Below are positions 49,857-62,744 of a stretch of DNA of 64,000 nucleotides, piece after piece. Source of the DNA: Panorpa germanica. Its lineage: Eukaryota > Arthropoda > Insecta > Mecoptera > Panorpidae. Numbering within the stretch: position 1 is the first letter of the stretch; the number at the start of each line of letters is the position of its first letter. The notes under the pieces were generated by a model that saw only the letters and a program-made list of their open reading frames with translations, was not told the origin of the DNA and made no database searches. Made by a program: the position numbers and the translations under genes. The DNA lies in the NCBI GenBank assembly GCA_963678705.1, contig OY783215.1:12567740-12631739 (forward strand). The letters run 5' to 3'.

Positions 49857-50291
49857 TTATGTAACAAAGCACTTAATATTATCAGCATGCGGAAAGCAAC
49901 AGATGCGTAGGATTCGTTTGGTAAATAGTGTGTACATTGTACAGTACATACTAACACCGCAGTCCTTGGTGGTACAGTTATATAACTGATAATGCGTTAG
50001 GTTGAGTTCCCGTTGCACCTCATCCTCCTCTGAATGAAATCCCAGAACCAGAAGACCTCGCTTTATTCCAAGGTGTTGTACACAGAGCTTTTTGGGAATA
50101 ACATGTACTTTGAAGAAAACTAACACTTGATAGGGATGTTTTAATAACGTCAGTCTACCCTCCTCCTCAATTTGCAGAGGACCAATGAATATGGTACTGA
50201 TAATAACAAATGCAGCAATCAATATATGCAATGCAAATAAAAAGTAGTAAATTATGATATTGTGTTCCGGTTTTGTTATCGATTTGGACAA
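49857..50291 (-). CDS. Uncharacterised 144-aa ORF with one membrane segment
   Basis: The longest unexplained frame in the window. It starts MSKSITKPEHNIIIYYFLFA and continues into a hydrophobic stretch (about residues 13-38), making a signal anchor or membrane helix likely. A charged region (LQIEEEGR, FHSEEDEVQRELN) and several cysteines follow toward the C terminus (CTTKDCGVSMYC). No family recognised. No splice partners were checked with success. It could be a young gene, an exon, or chance; its length and mixed composition argue mildly against chance. Confidence 0.35.
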   Translation of the reverse strand: MSKSITKPEHNIIIYYFLFALHILIAAFVIISTIFIGPLQIEEEGRLTLLKHPYQVLVFFKVHVIPKKLCVQHLGIKRGLLVLGFHSEEDEVQRELNLTHYQLYNCTTKDCGVSMYCTMYTLFTKRILRICCFPHADNIKCFVT

Positions 50292-50658
50292 ATATCAGAT
50301 ATACGACAGAATTACTAAGGTTTAGGGTCAAAGCTAGGGATTGCGCATAAATAAAAAACACCAGCCCTAGCGTTATTAAATTAGTAATTTACTTTTTTTA
50401 TGAATACAGTTTGTGAAAGATAATAAAAAGTAAACACCGCAAACTGACGAATTCGATTTATAGCATCCATTAGCAGTGACGAATTGAGTCTAAAAGTATT
50501 GATTGCCAAGTAACAAATATTTGAAAGAAACTTAACAGTATCCAGTTAATATGCCAATATTGGTAACTCATCTACTTTATAAGGAATAGGAACAAATATA
50601 AAACATATGGGAGATATCGACATTGTGACGGAAATTAGAAGGAAAGAAAACTAAGAAA

Positions 50659-50739
50659 GTTCTGGAAGAAAATCCAAAGAGTACGAAAATGAGAGGAAGA
50701 CCAAGGCGAGATAGAATCAGCAAATGGAGGAACACCTAA
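50659..50739 (+). pseudogene. C-terminal scrap of a LINE reverse transcriptase
   Basis: The frame VLEENPKSTKMRGRPRRDRI then SKWRNT and stop resembles the end of insect endonuclease-reverse transcriptases, which usually read like 'RRPRGRPRxRWxD'. Nothing of the catalytic domain is present upstream. Confidence 0.5.
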
Positions 50740-51624
50740 CGAGTATGGGTATTGCGAAGAGGAAGAGGAAGCTGCCCAATAGGAAAAATTAGGAAAAATC
50801 TTAAAGAAGTCTCATCTGTCAAAAGATGTTAATTCTTAGTTACCTCATTACTAAGAACTGATCGAAATTTTCTAATATGTCTATTAACCCAAAAAATCTC
50901 TAAAAATGTGTAAAAAGTCTAAATATAGAAACCTAGAAATGGCAAAGTTATTTCCCTTTTAAAAAGTAATTAATATACCCGAACTAATGAACACACAAAC
51001 AAGGTTTTCAAACGATTTCTTCCAGTAATAATTTGATTAGCTAATGTCTTTAAAATATGATCCTAAAATATTAAAATGGTTGTCATTAGCATTCAAATTA
51101 ACGTGTCTTCCGCCACGCCACCTCCGCCATGTTGTACGCAACATAGATCTGCCATAGATAGCTGTATGTGTGGCAACAAAGGTCACTGCTAAGGACAGAG
51201 GAGGTGAAGCCACGATTTGCGAGTTGCGGGTTGTCGATTGTCATTTACGGATTGTGGTGTCCCAGCAACAACCTGTTGTTTTATTATTGTACTACTATCT
51301 ATTTAAAACAGGAATGATCAAGGTTTGTTTATAATAGGTTAATCTTAAAAAAAAATTGAGGTAACATTTTTTATATTTCTTATTTAGCAGCTTCTGGAGC
51401 TAATAAAGCTCTTATGTTTTATCATTTATTTTAAAATAACGCCACAGATAGAAAATTGATTTAGATTCAGATTCTACTTATTTGTCCAGCACTGCAGTTT
51501 ATATTTTGCTACAAGATAATTCTAAGATTAATTTTCTACCTATGTAAAATAATTAAATCTCTTGTATCGCAGGCCTCAAGACGAATCCGTGGTCTTATGT
51601 TGTCAAAGCCAAAACCCTAACCGC

Positions 51625-51734
51625 CTTACAAATAAACCTGTTATAAAATTTATACCAGGTATAAAAGCCGTCCGGGGACAGGCTTATTATCAGTTTGTAC
51701 CTGGTATAAATTTTATAATAGGTTTATTTGTAAG
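51625..51734. repeat. 110-bp hairpin
   Basis: CTTACAAATAAACCTGTTAT and the following ATTTATACCAGGTA form a 37-bp arm, matched by TACCTGGTATAAATTTTATA then ATAGGTTTATTTGTAAG with one mismatch. The roughly 35-bp loop includes CCGTCCGGGGACAGG. Possibly a very short MITE. Confidence 0.85.
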
Positions 51735-52507
51735 CTGGTAAGTGTTCTGAGAATAGGAACCTCTGTTCCCTTGCAGTTCAGATTGAAGTAATGCACTGAA
51801 GTATTTATAGTGCCAAATAGCGCTATTCTTATATACATACCATGACTAAATAAGTTCAATAATAATCGTTTAACATTTTTCTTAATAGTAATAAAATATT
51901 ATTTACTGAGTTACAAGTCAGCAAGCCGTAGTTTGCCAACCTCTGACTTTGTTTAAAATATTATGTGGAATACGTAACAGTTCCTACCTCTTTAAAAATT
52001 AAAACGCTTGAAGCACACACCTTAATTAAGCACATAAATACATTTGTAATTATACAAACAAACACACACATAACATAATACGCATGTAAATAAACACGCA
52101 CAAAAACGTAATCATTTCCATTTCATCGGCACATATTCGTACGCATCAAATAAACTTTGTCTTCGTTTCCATGTAAATAAAAATATGTAAATACATTCAA
52201 AAAACACTTCTACTTTTTCTAAGGTATGGTGCTATACATGTATAAGTTTATATATGTATCTACACACACGTTTACAAATCAATATAAAATACGCAATACA
52301 ATAATAACATGCGGTGTTAATAAACTGTCAATTTTGTGGATTCAAGGACGCGACTAATTTGTACTAAGGCACGGGCACAAGAGATGCTTGAGAATTGTTC
52401 CACGACGTTTAGTTGTACGATTCGAATCAACAGATGGAAAAAGATTGTTTGGTTTTACTTTTGGACAACAGGTGGTGCATGAATCTAACATAACAAAGGA
52501 ATTATAT

Positions 52508-53126
52508 AATGGGCTTGTGTCCTATGTCTTAACTTCTATAAAAGTGTACTATATATTGATAAAGGGGGTTACTAGAACGTCAAATGTTCAATTATTTTTT
52601 AAGAACTCCTTATATTTCAGGAGATATTAACAATTAAATAAGTCATTTTGTCTCTTTAATTATTAAAGGGATTCAACGTTGTAGACATTCCAAGCGCATG
52701 TGACATCACAATCCTTGTGTAAGGTTACCAACCTTACAGATCATAAATCTCTGCTATATGTATTTATATATCAAAATATTAAATATTATTTACATCTATT
52801 TCAAGGAACAATAACATTTCAATTTTATATCTGCCGTAACAGAGTTAAATAAAATAAAAATCTATTATTCTTTGACTTGACTTGATTATTTGACTACCAA
52901 CAGCTACAGAACATTACCACAGCACTGACCTACTCAACAAATAATTGACGTTAAAATGCATTTCACGTCATACAATTCAAACTTTTAATTGCTATATCTC
53001 CGTCAATATTTAGATATTTAATAAAATAGACACGCCGATACACAATTATTAACATCAATTTCAATCAACAATTGAAAAATCGACCACTAAAAAATGGTCG
53101 ATTTTGGTCGACCCAATGGGCCCATT
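52508..53126 (+). mobile_element. 640-bp MITE family, copy 3
   Basis: The left end AATGGGCTTGTGTCCTATG is intact. The right end is altered: after CGACCACTAAAAAATGG it runs GTCGATTTTGGTCGACCC and AATGGGCCCATT instead of the usual CACAAACCCATT. The interior is co-linear with copy 1, apart from a small deletion near 52974. Confidence 0.88.
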
Positions 53127-53324
53127 GGTCGTTTCCTATAAAAATTAAAAGTATTTGTTTTTGTTTTAAATATTACTTTGCATGTAACATAAACATAAAT
53201 AAGACCGTGCATTCCTAATATTAGAGCATTCTAAGAAACGTTACCAGATTTCAAATTAGGATGCACGAAATAAATATATTTTTTTCTTTTTAAATACCAA
53301 CGCGAAATCAATTGTGTCTAATAG

Positions 53325-53720
53325 ACTTGTGAGCCATGGCTTAATTTCTATAAAACTGTTCAATATATTGACAAAGTTGACTACCAGGACCTCAAATATC
53401 CAATTTTTTTTATTAACACGCTATATTTTCGGAGATATTAATAATTCAACGATAATTAATGATTCAACGTTATAGAAAATTCCAATATATGTAACGTCAC
53501 GTCCGTTAAGTTGTCAGTTGGCATCCCTTTAAATATGATAGTCTTATTATTTTATTGAATATTCAAAAATATTATTAAAAGTTATGTAGAGCGCTTGTTG
53601 AATTGATTTAAATAAATTAGAAATAATAAAAAATAGTATTTTAAATAATCAAAAAATATCTGCAACAGTGACGTCATAAATTGTCGCAGTATTTGTCTCT
53701 TTAAATTACTCTTTTAAGGC
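53325..53720 (+). repeat. Old, diverged relative of the 640-bp MITE
   Basis: GACTTGTGAGCCATGGCTTAATTTCTATAAAAC, then CAATATATTGACAAAGTTGACTACCAG, ACCTCAAATATCC and GGAGATATTAATAATTC follow the MITE order at lower identity. Confidence 0.55.
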
Positions 53721-55110
53721 CAATATCTTTTATAGCGGAACAGCGAAGATCTTGATAGCCTATTTTATAACTTATTTTTGAATTTAAAATAATTTTAACG
53801 CAGTATTTGTTTTTTAATTTCTGTAAAAAAAACATTTTAGCAACTATTTTCGCTTAAAATCAAGCAACTGCTTATCTGTTTCTTCTTTTAGAAATCATTT
53901 TTCCTTATATAGCGTTAAGACACATTTATTTTGATAAATAAAGCAAGAATCTATTTAAGTTTAGCCAGAGATATTTGATTTACATTCCATACGTCACATC
54001 CTGTGGACGTAAGGTCATATGTTTGTCCTAACATACACACAACCGTCAAGATAAATTATCCATTATCATTTTCCGTTCATCTGTAATAAATCGGAAGCTC
54101 ATGAATACCAAAGAGTTGATATTTACGTTTACTAATGATTTTTCATACTAATTTCAATGACTAAAAATAATAAACACATAGAATATGTAATAAAAAAATT
54201 GAATGAGTCATAAGCCTAGGCATAAGCAGGTCATCGGACCTCGGCTAACACAAGGTCAAGTGTAAAGGTTCCACAGAACACACTCCACGCAGTAGACCAC
54301 GTAGACATTTTATAATTAGATGATATATATCTTTAAAGTAATTATAATTACGTTTCATAACATAATAAGTATACAAAGATTATTAAAAGATATTTAAGAA
54401 GTGTCAATGAATTTTTAGAGGTAAACAAACAATGAAGTTTAATGGAACTCGAGGTCCGGAGAAAATTGGGTAAATTGAAAGTTTTTAATAATAATGTTTA
54501 AGCCATCATTTGAAAAAATACTTTAGACGTTTTTTTTTTAGGGTAAGACTGCACTGTAAAAAAGAATAGCTCGAAAATATAAATAATAATTTTTGTGCAA
54601 CGTTTAAACCAGCAGAGTGCATGTACGAGTATATTTATATCATTAAATGTATTACAAAATTACGGATTTATTTCCGCGCTTTTCTTTTTTGTGGTGCCCA
54701 AGAAAGACTCGTTTAAAGCCGTCGTGGCATTAGACGGTAATAATAAAACCGTTTAATGCCACACGGTGTTGGAGAAAACTTACAAGCTAGGGGTTATATT
54801 CTCATCATTTTCGTTTGATTTATAATAAATCTGTGCATTTGCTATATTTATTATTTCTTAAAGAAATGTTTTTGTTTTCGTGTGGCAATATTTACGTTTA
54901 TGAAAACATTTCGGCAAATAACATTTTTTAATATATTGGAGAACATACTCCTATTCAAAAGCTATAAAAACAAGAAGAAAAACCTTTAATGATTTAAAAT
55001 GAACGACTTTTTGATAACTAAAAAGAATATTACTTATTCTAATTAGTTTTAATAACATTGACTTCAGAGCTGCTTATATATTTACTCTTTTATGTATGTT
55101 TCTTATGGTA
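53721..55110. other. No gene seen; one imperfect hairpin
   Basis: AT-rich. At about 54717-54765 GCCGTCGTGGCATTAGACGGT is partly inverted in ACCGTTTAATGCCACACGGTG, giving an imperfect 21-bp-arm hairpin. Confidence 0.5.
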
Positions 55111-55445
55111 TACGAGGGTAGTTACTTCTTTTATCAATTGGCATCTATTAAGAGACTACTGTAAAATATTAACCATTTACTTTGTGTTAGACAACCATTG
55201 AAAACAACTATCCGCGCGATAGATATCGTGGTGTAATCACCATGGCAAACATTCATAAATTGGGCTTCTTCAGATGTAGCCTCCTGCGACTATACCTGTT
55301 TTCAAACCTGAAGAAATGGGTGAGTGGTAAGAGCGTTATGTCTTACAAAGAGTCACCCTCTAACGCCTTGAGGGCCTTGAGAAATCCTATTACTTTGGAA
55401 GGAATAAAAACATTTGGAAAAACACTGGACTAAAGCTTTTTGCAG
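55111..55445 (+). pseudogene. Internally deleted mariner transposon, copy 2
   Basis: Begins TACGAGGGTAGTTACTTC, like copy 1, and shares its 5' leader (ACTACTGTAAAATATTAACC and CATTTACTTTGTGTTAGACAACC). It then reads MANIHKLGF, a frameshift, and LYLFSNLKKWVSGK, the 3' region of mariner transposase, and ends near EKHWTKAF (usual 'KRWTKCI'). The catalytic core is missing. Confidence 0.75.
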
Positions 55446-55619
55446 AAAAAAATATTTTTATAATAAGATGCACCAAATTTCAACTTTCTATCTGCATCCT
55501 ATATCTTTACTGGATATTCGGAGACTTATATTTAAAAAATTGTTATATTTCGGGGAAGTTACTATCAATCATTTGATAAATAACATAACCAAATCTTACT
55601 TACAGAGCTGATATCATGA

Positions 55620-57374
55620 AATACCGCTGATACTATAATTTAAGCAAGGTGTGACGTTATTTATAGCAACATGCCAATCAATAATCATTACAAAATATGT
55701 AAACAAACAATACTAAGTAAATGAATAATAAAGCAAACACACGTTTTCATTAAGTCGTTTATAAAAAATTATAATATATTAATTATGATAATTGATACAA
55801 AAAACAGCGTACTTTATTGACATTTTACACAGGTAATACAGGTAATACACACACTATCACAGGCGTGTGTTATCAGTAGCTGTTACCCGTACCTGTTCTG
55901 TGGGCTTTACGAAATAAAAACAAAACTAATCTAATCCGATCAGTTTAATTAATTGATTAATTACAAACTGATTAGTAAGAAACGACGTAAAATAAAATTC
56001 ACACAGTTATTTCACGGATATAAATATAACCTCGTAAATGTAATGTTCTAGTACATCCGCAGGTGCCAGTGGCGTAACATTTGGTCGATTAAGAAGAACT
56101 ACAACAAACAAACATAATAAACATGCAGAAAATAAACTTTGAATAATAATAAAAACAAATATTACATCATAACACTACGAACAATTTTGATCTACTATAG
56201 GGAAACGACATTTGGGCGATATAGGGTTATGGATAACAGAAAAAGAGTATTCGTTTCGAATCCATTTTGGATTAAAAGCGGAGGCAAAAGTTTTAGAAGC
56301 AAAATGCATTACCATTCCATAAACTTAACCTTTAAAATACGAAATTTCAGTACCCAAATATATTTTCTACTTGTGGTTTAGTTCGTATTCGGGTTCTTTT
56401 ACTGGTTGCTTATACGTTCTGTCATATCCTTTTCTTTCTACCTAGACCTTAATTTCATAATTTGTACATTAATTTGGTATAATAATAAATTGTAAATATA
56501 TATTAGCTAAACTAAACATAGAGATATCAATTTCAATATTAATATAAGTATCAAGTATAGATGAAAATATAAATTTAAGTATAAGTATAAACATTAATAC
56601 GAGAATGGACATTATTAATATAGACTTAAGATTTGTCTAGATATCTTAAGATATGTCTACTAGAATGTGATTTCACAAGGAATAAAATCTACGGCCTATT
56701 CACTTGTAAGAATTATGTTGTCTAATACTTATATAAGGCTAATTGTATTGTTAGTTACATTTATGACGTCAACGCTATTTCAAATCAACATTATGTTGGA
56801 CCCTTTAATTGTTGTGTCTCTTTAAGCGGAACTATTAATTGCTTATATGTATATTCTATAATACAGTTTTCCTTATAAAAACATATAGTAGCACGCCACT
56901 GGGTTAATTGATGATTCGTAGAATGAGTTAGTATGTTTGTAAGACGTACATAGTTGCTAGTATAAGGTATATCTCAATATCTGGTGCCAGCAGTTTGTGA
57001 TATCAAGCATCATACAATACACTATCACCATTCTACGTAACACACACATTCACAGACAGACACACACACTGTCATACATCTATAAAAGTTGGTGACAAAT
57101 TCGTGGTAATGTCCATGTTCATGTTACACGTGGGATATTTCTCGCGCATATTTGTGTCACTATATGTCGTCTGATGCTATGATTAAATTGTCAATGAAAT
57201 TAAATGGAAACAAAAAAATTCCGTAGTTAAATAACTAAGCATAAAACATATTGTGTTTAGTGAGATGGTATATTGTTTTTGTAAACTTGCAAAACAGTAT
57301 AAGAAACACTAACTGTGAGATTAAATTCTAGTCAGCATAATTTAATCTTTTTAACTATTATCTTTATATATAAA
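55620..57374. other. No gene seen
   Basis: AT-rich. The 80-codon plus frame at 56139-56381 has basic composition and no recognised domain. A partly self-complementary stretch lies at 55832-55895 (ACACACACTATCACAGGCGTGTGT). Confidence 0.45.
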
Positions 57375-58012
57375 AATGGGCTTATGTCCTCATTTTTAGT
57401 GGTCGATTTTTCAATTGCTGATTAAAATTGATGTTAATAAATGTGTATTGGCGTGTCTATTTTTATCTAATAAATATTTATCTATTAAATATCTAAATAT
57501 TGACGGAGATATAGCAATTAAAAGTTTGAATTGAAGTTTTAGCGCTAGAAATGGTCGGCCATATTTGTATGACGTAAAATGCATTTTAACGTCAGTGCTG
57601 TGGTAATGTTTTGTAGCTGTTGGTAGTCAAATAATCAAGTCAAATCAAATAATAATAAGTTTTTATTTTATTTAACCCTACTAAGGCAGACATAATATTG
57701 AAATTTTATTGTTCCTTGAAATAGCTGTAAATAATATTTGATATTTTGATATATAAATACATATAGCAGAGATTAATGAGCTGTAAGGTTGTTAACCTTA
57801 CACAAGGATTGTGATGTCACATGCACTTGGAATGTGTACATCGTTGAATCCCTTTAATAATTAAAGAGACAAAATGACTTTTTTAATTGTTAATATCTCT
57901 TAGCAAATAAGGAGTTATTAAAAAATAATTGAACATTTGAGGTTCTAGTAACCCACTTTATCATTATATAGTACACTTTTATAGAAATTTAGACATAGGA
58001 CACAAGCCCATT
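57375..58012 (-). mobile_element. 640-bp MITE family, copy 4
   Basis: Ends AATGGGCTTATGTCCTC and GACACAAGCCCATT; 638 bp, in the same orientation as copy 2. It retains TTACACAAGGATTGTGATGTCA and is otherwise co-linear, with a short duplication at about 57467-57485. Confidence 0.9.
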
Positions 58013-59585
58013 CAACCTGCGTGTGCTTGTGCTCGCATACCTCGAAAAGTAGTCGTTCGATTGACTCGAAATTTTGACACAATGTTGCATTCTAATACGC
58101 GCGCATTTTCTAAAATCGAATTCATTTCTTTCCAGTTTATCACCTTCTCTGTTTGTGTCTTTTATTTCCTTTCCGTTCATTTCATATCAGACTGCCATAC
58201 AGCGTTGCCAGATTAAGCTATTTTAAAATAAAAATGATGCATATATTTTTACATTTATACATCAAGGGTCTTATTCTGCCAACGACATTGAAATACGTGC
58301 GGCCGTCAAAGGTTTGAAATAAACTTACGTATCGACACGACTTCGTTGCTTCCAGTGTGAGAGCTCTGATTAGATTCACAAGGTTGGGAAAGGTTATATG
58401 TAGTGGTTGAAATATGTACAATCAAAAATAGCACGTTGCCTTAGCGTGAATCTCGGTAGGAAAAGTGAGAGAAGCCTACTTCAACAGTTTGCGACCGACA
58501 CAGCATATGTAGCTAAATCAAGACACTCACACTTCTAGGAATAATTCAAATACAATGGACCACTGTTTCAGACCTCCAAAGGAGTTATGACCTAAAAAGA
58601 TTGTGTACCTGATGAAGAGGTATCGGGAAGGGGTGACAGTGACACGTGTGGGTGCAGGCAAAGCCTGGACCTCTGGATTCTTCTTGGATATAAACACTCT
58701 TACTAATGGCTTTTGACAGCGCTGGTTGATTTGACTACATATTTGATTCAGATTGATTATTAATAAATATATTCTTGTTGAATTGATTGTGATGTTTTAA
58801 TTAAACAACCCTAACAGAAGTCTGTCTCATTATAATTATAGTTTGTATAGAGATATTAATATCTAATGTAGATATACAATATACATCCTCGTATGTTGGA
58901 TTCCGATTCGTCATTTTTTAAAGGAATTATCTCGAATTAATCTTAAGCAAATTCTTAGAACACAAATGTATAATCATTGATACGATATAATAAAAAAAAT
59001 TAAACTATGAAAAAAATTAAACTAAAGCAATATGTAAAATATAAATTATTAGGAATAAAAAAAAATACTTTATAACTTCCTGTATTTTTTTAATTTCCCA
59101 CACCATTAATATAAATTCACGCGCATGCGTAAAACGTTATCTGGTATCGCGACTGTTATCGCCTGACCTTGTACAACTGAATTCACAAATCACAATACTA
59201 CTCGTATAAAATGTATATCATGCGAATGTGACGTTAACACAACAATTTAATTCCGCTCGAGTCTGGTCAGAGGGACGGGGACGCCACCGCGCCTTCTCTT
59301 CTCACTGTTTAGACGCCTACTTTCGGGTTTTGATACACGTGCGATGACCAGCCTATTGTAACCTTGACAACCAAATTTAAATGGCCTGATACCACGTGAG
59401 TCCCGCCAAAACTTAAAACTCAGGAAACTGGTAACATTATCTTTAACTCAATAAGGAAGTGAATAAAAACGAACGAATATTTTTTTGTGGGTTAGAAATT
59501 TGGTTATTTCTAAATCTTTGTTGATAAACTCTGAGAATGAAAATACATTAAACGATGTTGGTAATATAATATGCTATGTATAATT
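58013..59585. other. No gene seen; GC-richer patch at 59250-59410
   Basis: No ORF of note. The patch around GGTCAGAGGGACGGGGACGC (about 59262) is unusually GC-rich for this window and could be regulatory; nothing more can be said from sequence. Confidence 0.4.
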
Positions 59586-59589
59586 TACT

Positions 59590-59780
59590 TTTGCTTTTAC
59601 TTCTTTATTTTCGACAAGCTTACATTGAACTTCTTTTAAAAACAAATCCTACTGCATTTTGACAGATTGTCACATTTTGGAGGTTATAATATAATATAGT
59701 TTTTTTTTTAAATTAAGAAACACTGTATCTTATAAGGTTCTAGAAAAACAAAGAAAACGTAAATTAAATTTGCAGGAAAT
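59590..59780 (+). repeat. Interspersed repeat family of 31215, copy 2
   Basis: GCTTTTACTTCTTTATTTTCGACAAGC, TTGAACTTCTTTTAAAAA and TTTTGACAGATTGTCACATTTTGGAGG match the right parts of 31215-31565 and 62745-63115. Confidence 0.7.
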
Positions 59781-59951
59781 GACTACGCATATTCCCATAT
59801 GCTCAACAATTTAAATATAAAATTAAAAACGAAATTAAAACAATGAGTGGGAATGATACTTTACACTACACCGTTTTATATATATTTTAATGTTTACGGC
59901 TGCATGGTAACAACAAGAAAAAGTATATTCATTTTTTTGTTTGGGCGGTAT

Positions 59952-60203
59952 TTAACCATCAAAATCATGTAATTTAAAACCATTAATGGGTTCATCCTTT
60001 GTGGTATCCTTAAATATATAATCTAGGCTGATGTTCCAGCAATGATTCCTGAGCTTACAGGTAATATCTGGCGGTGGATCGATGAAATAACATTGCGTTA
60101 AGTGTTTCTGCTTTCTTCCGTTAAACAGAATACATATTCGTCCGACTTCATATCGTACTGTTTTTAATATGTCTGCGTACATGCGTATACTGATACGATA
60201 CAA
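59952..60203 (-). CDS. Uncharacterised ORF, about 83-97 codons
   Basis: The frame includes MYADILKTVRYEVGRICILF, then NGRKQKHLTQCYFIDPPPDI and DEPINGFKLHDFDG before the stop. It stays open about 14 codons further upstream (to about 60245) without a better ATG; MYADIL at about 60182 is a candidate start. Composition is clearly protein-like compared with neighbouring AT-rich frames. No family recognised; a gene remnant or single exon are both possible. Confidence 0.35.
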   Translation of the reverse strand: MYRISIRMYADILKTVRYEVGRICILFNGRKQKHLTQCYFIDPPPDITCKLRNHCWNISLDYIFKDTTKDEPINGFKLHDFDG

Positions 60204-60561
60204 TGCGACTGACTTGTTTCTTAGTTGAGTCTGTTGAGTTAGGTTCTAACTGTAGGGCAAACGTTCAATGTTCACAAAATTAATCTGCTAAAAATATCTA
60301 ACGACATGTGACACAGAGTAAATTGATTTAAGGCTTTAAATACTCATTGATAAATGCTAAGAAACATTTATTCGCAGAAATAAAACTTTTTTAAATATTC
60401 TTTCATGAACTTGATGACATCTTTCGAGTGAACTTGACATTTATCTAATTTTCTTCGTAAAAAAATTTGTGTTGTGTTGAAAGGATAATATATCTTTAAA
60501 TACACTATCCGAAGGGAGGCACTAGGAGAAATGAAAGGAGGTTGCTGCTCTGATTTTGAAT

Positions 60562-60614
60562 TGTTTTATCTAAGAATGTATATATATATATATATATACA
60601 TTCCTAGATAAAAC
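60562..60614. repeat. 53-bp AT-rich palindrome
   Basis: GTTTTATCTAAGAATGTATA at the left is inverted as TATACATTCCTAGATAAAAC at the right, around a (TA)n core. One arm base differs. Confidence 0.8.
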
Positions 60615-60929
60615 TATATATATAATCAGGACCCTATACAAAAGAAACTATTTTAGAGTCTACTTTCTAGGATAGTTAAAATCGATAGGTTACAAGGACA
60701 AGGAAATGTAAGACTATAAATAATATTTTCAGAATTCTCTTTTAAATAATTTCTTTTTTTACCGAAGTCTGCCTTAAAGACACAATTGATTTCAAGCCTA
60801 TATTGAATTACCTTTTTAGTGCCCATGCGAAAACTATTGTATGTAGTCGAAATGTTATCTTTTTGGGTCCCGATAGACGAAGCTTTTTTAGAAATAGGGG
60901 AAAGTGTTAATTGAGACCTTAGTGTCAAC

Positions 60930-62740
60930 GGTGCATCTTTTAAAGTATTACAAATTAGGGTTCCTTAGAAACCATGAAAAGGTACAGTTCACACAACTCT
61001 TATATCTCAAACTATCTCCAAAAGAAATTGGCAGGTAATTTACTATACCATCCAAACACATTTTAACACTTTGATTGTGATACTGCTTTTTTCAACCAAA
61101 TCGAGATTGCCTGATTACAAGCAAAAATCTGGAAACTAAATCAGGCAGGAAACATATATTATTTCAACAAAATAGATATTTAACTACACCTGGTTTCAAG
61201 ATACTGACCCTGATGTAATTAATAACAATACTGATAATAACAAATTCTGTAATTGTAATCAGTTATTAATGATGTTTCTCCAATCACCTGTTGGCTGTAA
61301 ATTTTGGAAATTCCATGTTTTTAAAAGGTGTTGATATTAACACTATTTTTTAAATAGAAATTTTGATTACTAATACTGATAACCTTTTAAAGTTGGTATT
61401 GTCTGCGTACTCGTATTGTGCGACCGCCGCTTGAACAATTGACTGGCTGCTAGAAGTGCAGTAGAGTGTTAGGAATGGAACGCTAGAACAACACACCGGC
61501 CACCAGCCACCGATAATGACATCCTACAACGTTATAAATGAGTTTGACACAGGAGTCCTATCCGTGTTAACAATTTGTTGCGTCTGTTATAATGGTACAA
61601 TTAGATAAGTAACTAATTGGACTTACTTTATTTAAACAGCTGTCTAATTGACGTGAGATTGTTAAATAATAGTAGGAGGATACCATGCAATTTATTTTCT
61701 TGACACTTTTTCATGTTTTCTTATAAATTTTAACAAAAAAACGTTATAATACTCTTATATTATAAATAACAAATAAATATAGTTAATAAGAAGAATCTTT
61801 TCCTGGTTTATTAGCATCCTTATAAACCGCGATCATTTTTATTCCCGAATATAATCATGCGTCAGACTATGCCACAAACAGGAAAAAGGGTCAAAAACTT
61901 GTTTCTTTTAACGCATTGTTATTAGTTCTATATACAATATTACCAGTACATTTAAGCACAGATAACCCTACTCGCTTCTTCACCAACAATATGACTTCGT
62001 GGAAAAAGTAACGACATTTCGCGGTTTTATACATAAAAAAGCTCAAAGTTAGTAGATCAACAGTTGAGTCAATCATATAATATTATTCAAGAGATTTCAC
62101 AATTTTATAAATCTCCATAAAATATTTTTTTCCTTATCAATTTAGGTTAAAAGTCATATTTGCGCCTGCGTGAGGCAGTCATGCATACATTTTAACTTCT
62201 TTGTGTGTAATTTGACCCAACGGTCGCTGGGAAATTTATTCTCTTGCCAATCAACAAAGTTCCTTTACATTGTTGTTAATTTTTTGTTGCGTAAACAATA
62301 TATCTTGTAAATGATTGTATACACATTGTTTATTTGTAATTTCTTTTAATTAAGTGACACACAAGAAGTAAAAATGTAAATTTGAAAATCTTAATTATTA
62401 TAATTTAATAAGTATCACTTAATTTGCGTATATAATTAATTATACTAAGCTCATTAAAAGTGTTTTAAATTAGTATAAAAAGGAATTTAAAAACTTTGTA
62501 ATCAAACCGGAAATGTTTGTGATATTACGATGTTAAATTGTTGACCTTGCTTTTATGATTTAATAATGTGCGTACACGCATAAATGTGTTTATCTGAAAT
62601 TCGGACAAAACTTTTGAAATTAAGGAAAACTTGTTTAAGGAATATCCTTGTTGTGGTTTTATAATCTAAGAGCAAACACACCGACATATACGCAATTTTG
62701 TGTTCGAGATATGGAAACATATGAAACAAGACTTCCTTAA
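60930..62740. other. No gene seen
   Basis: AT-rich with only short chance frames. No recognisable repeat or RNA gene. Confidence 0.45.
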
Positions 62741-62744
62741 GCCA

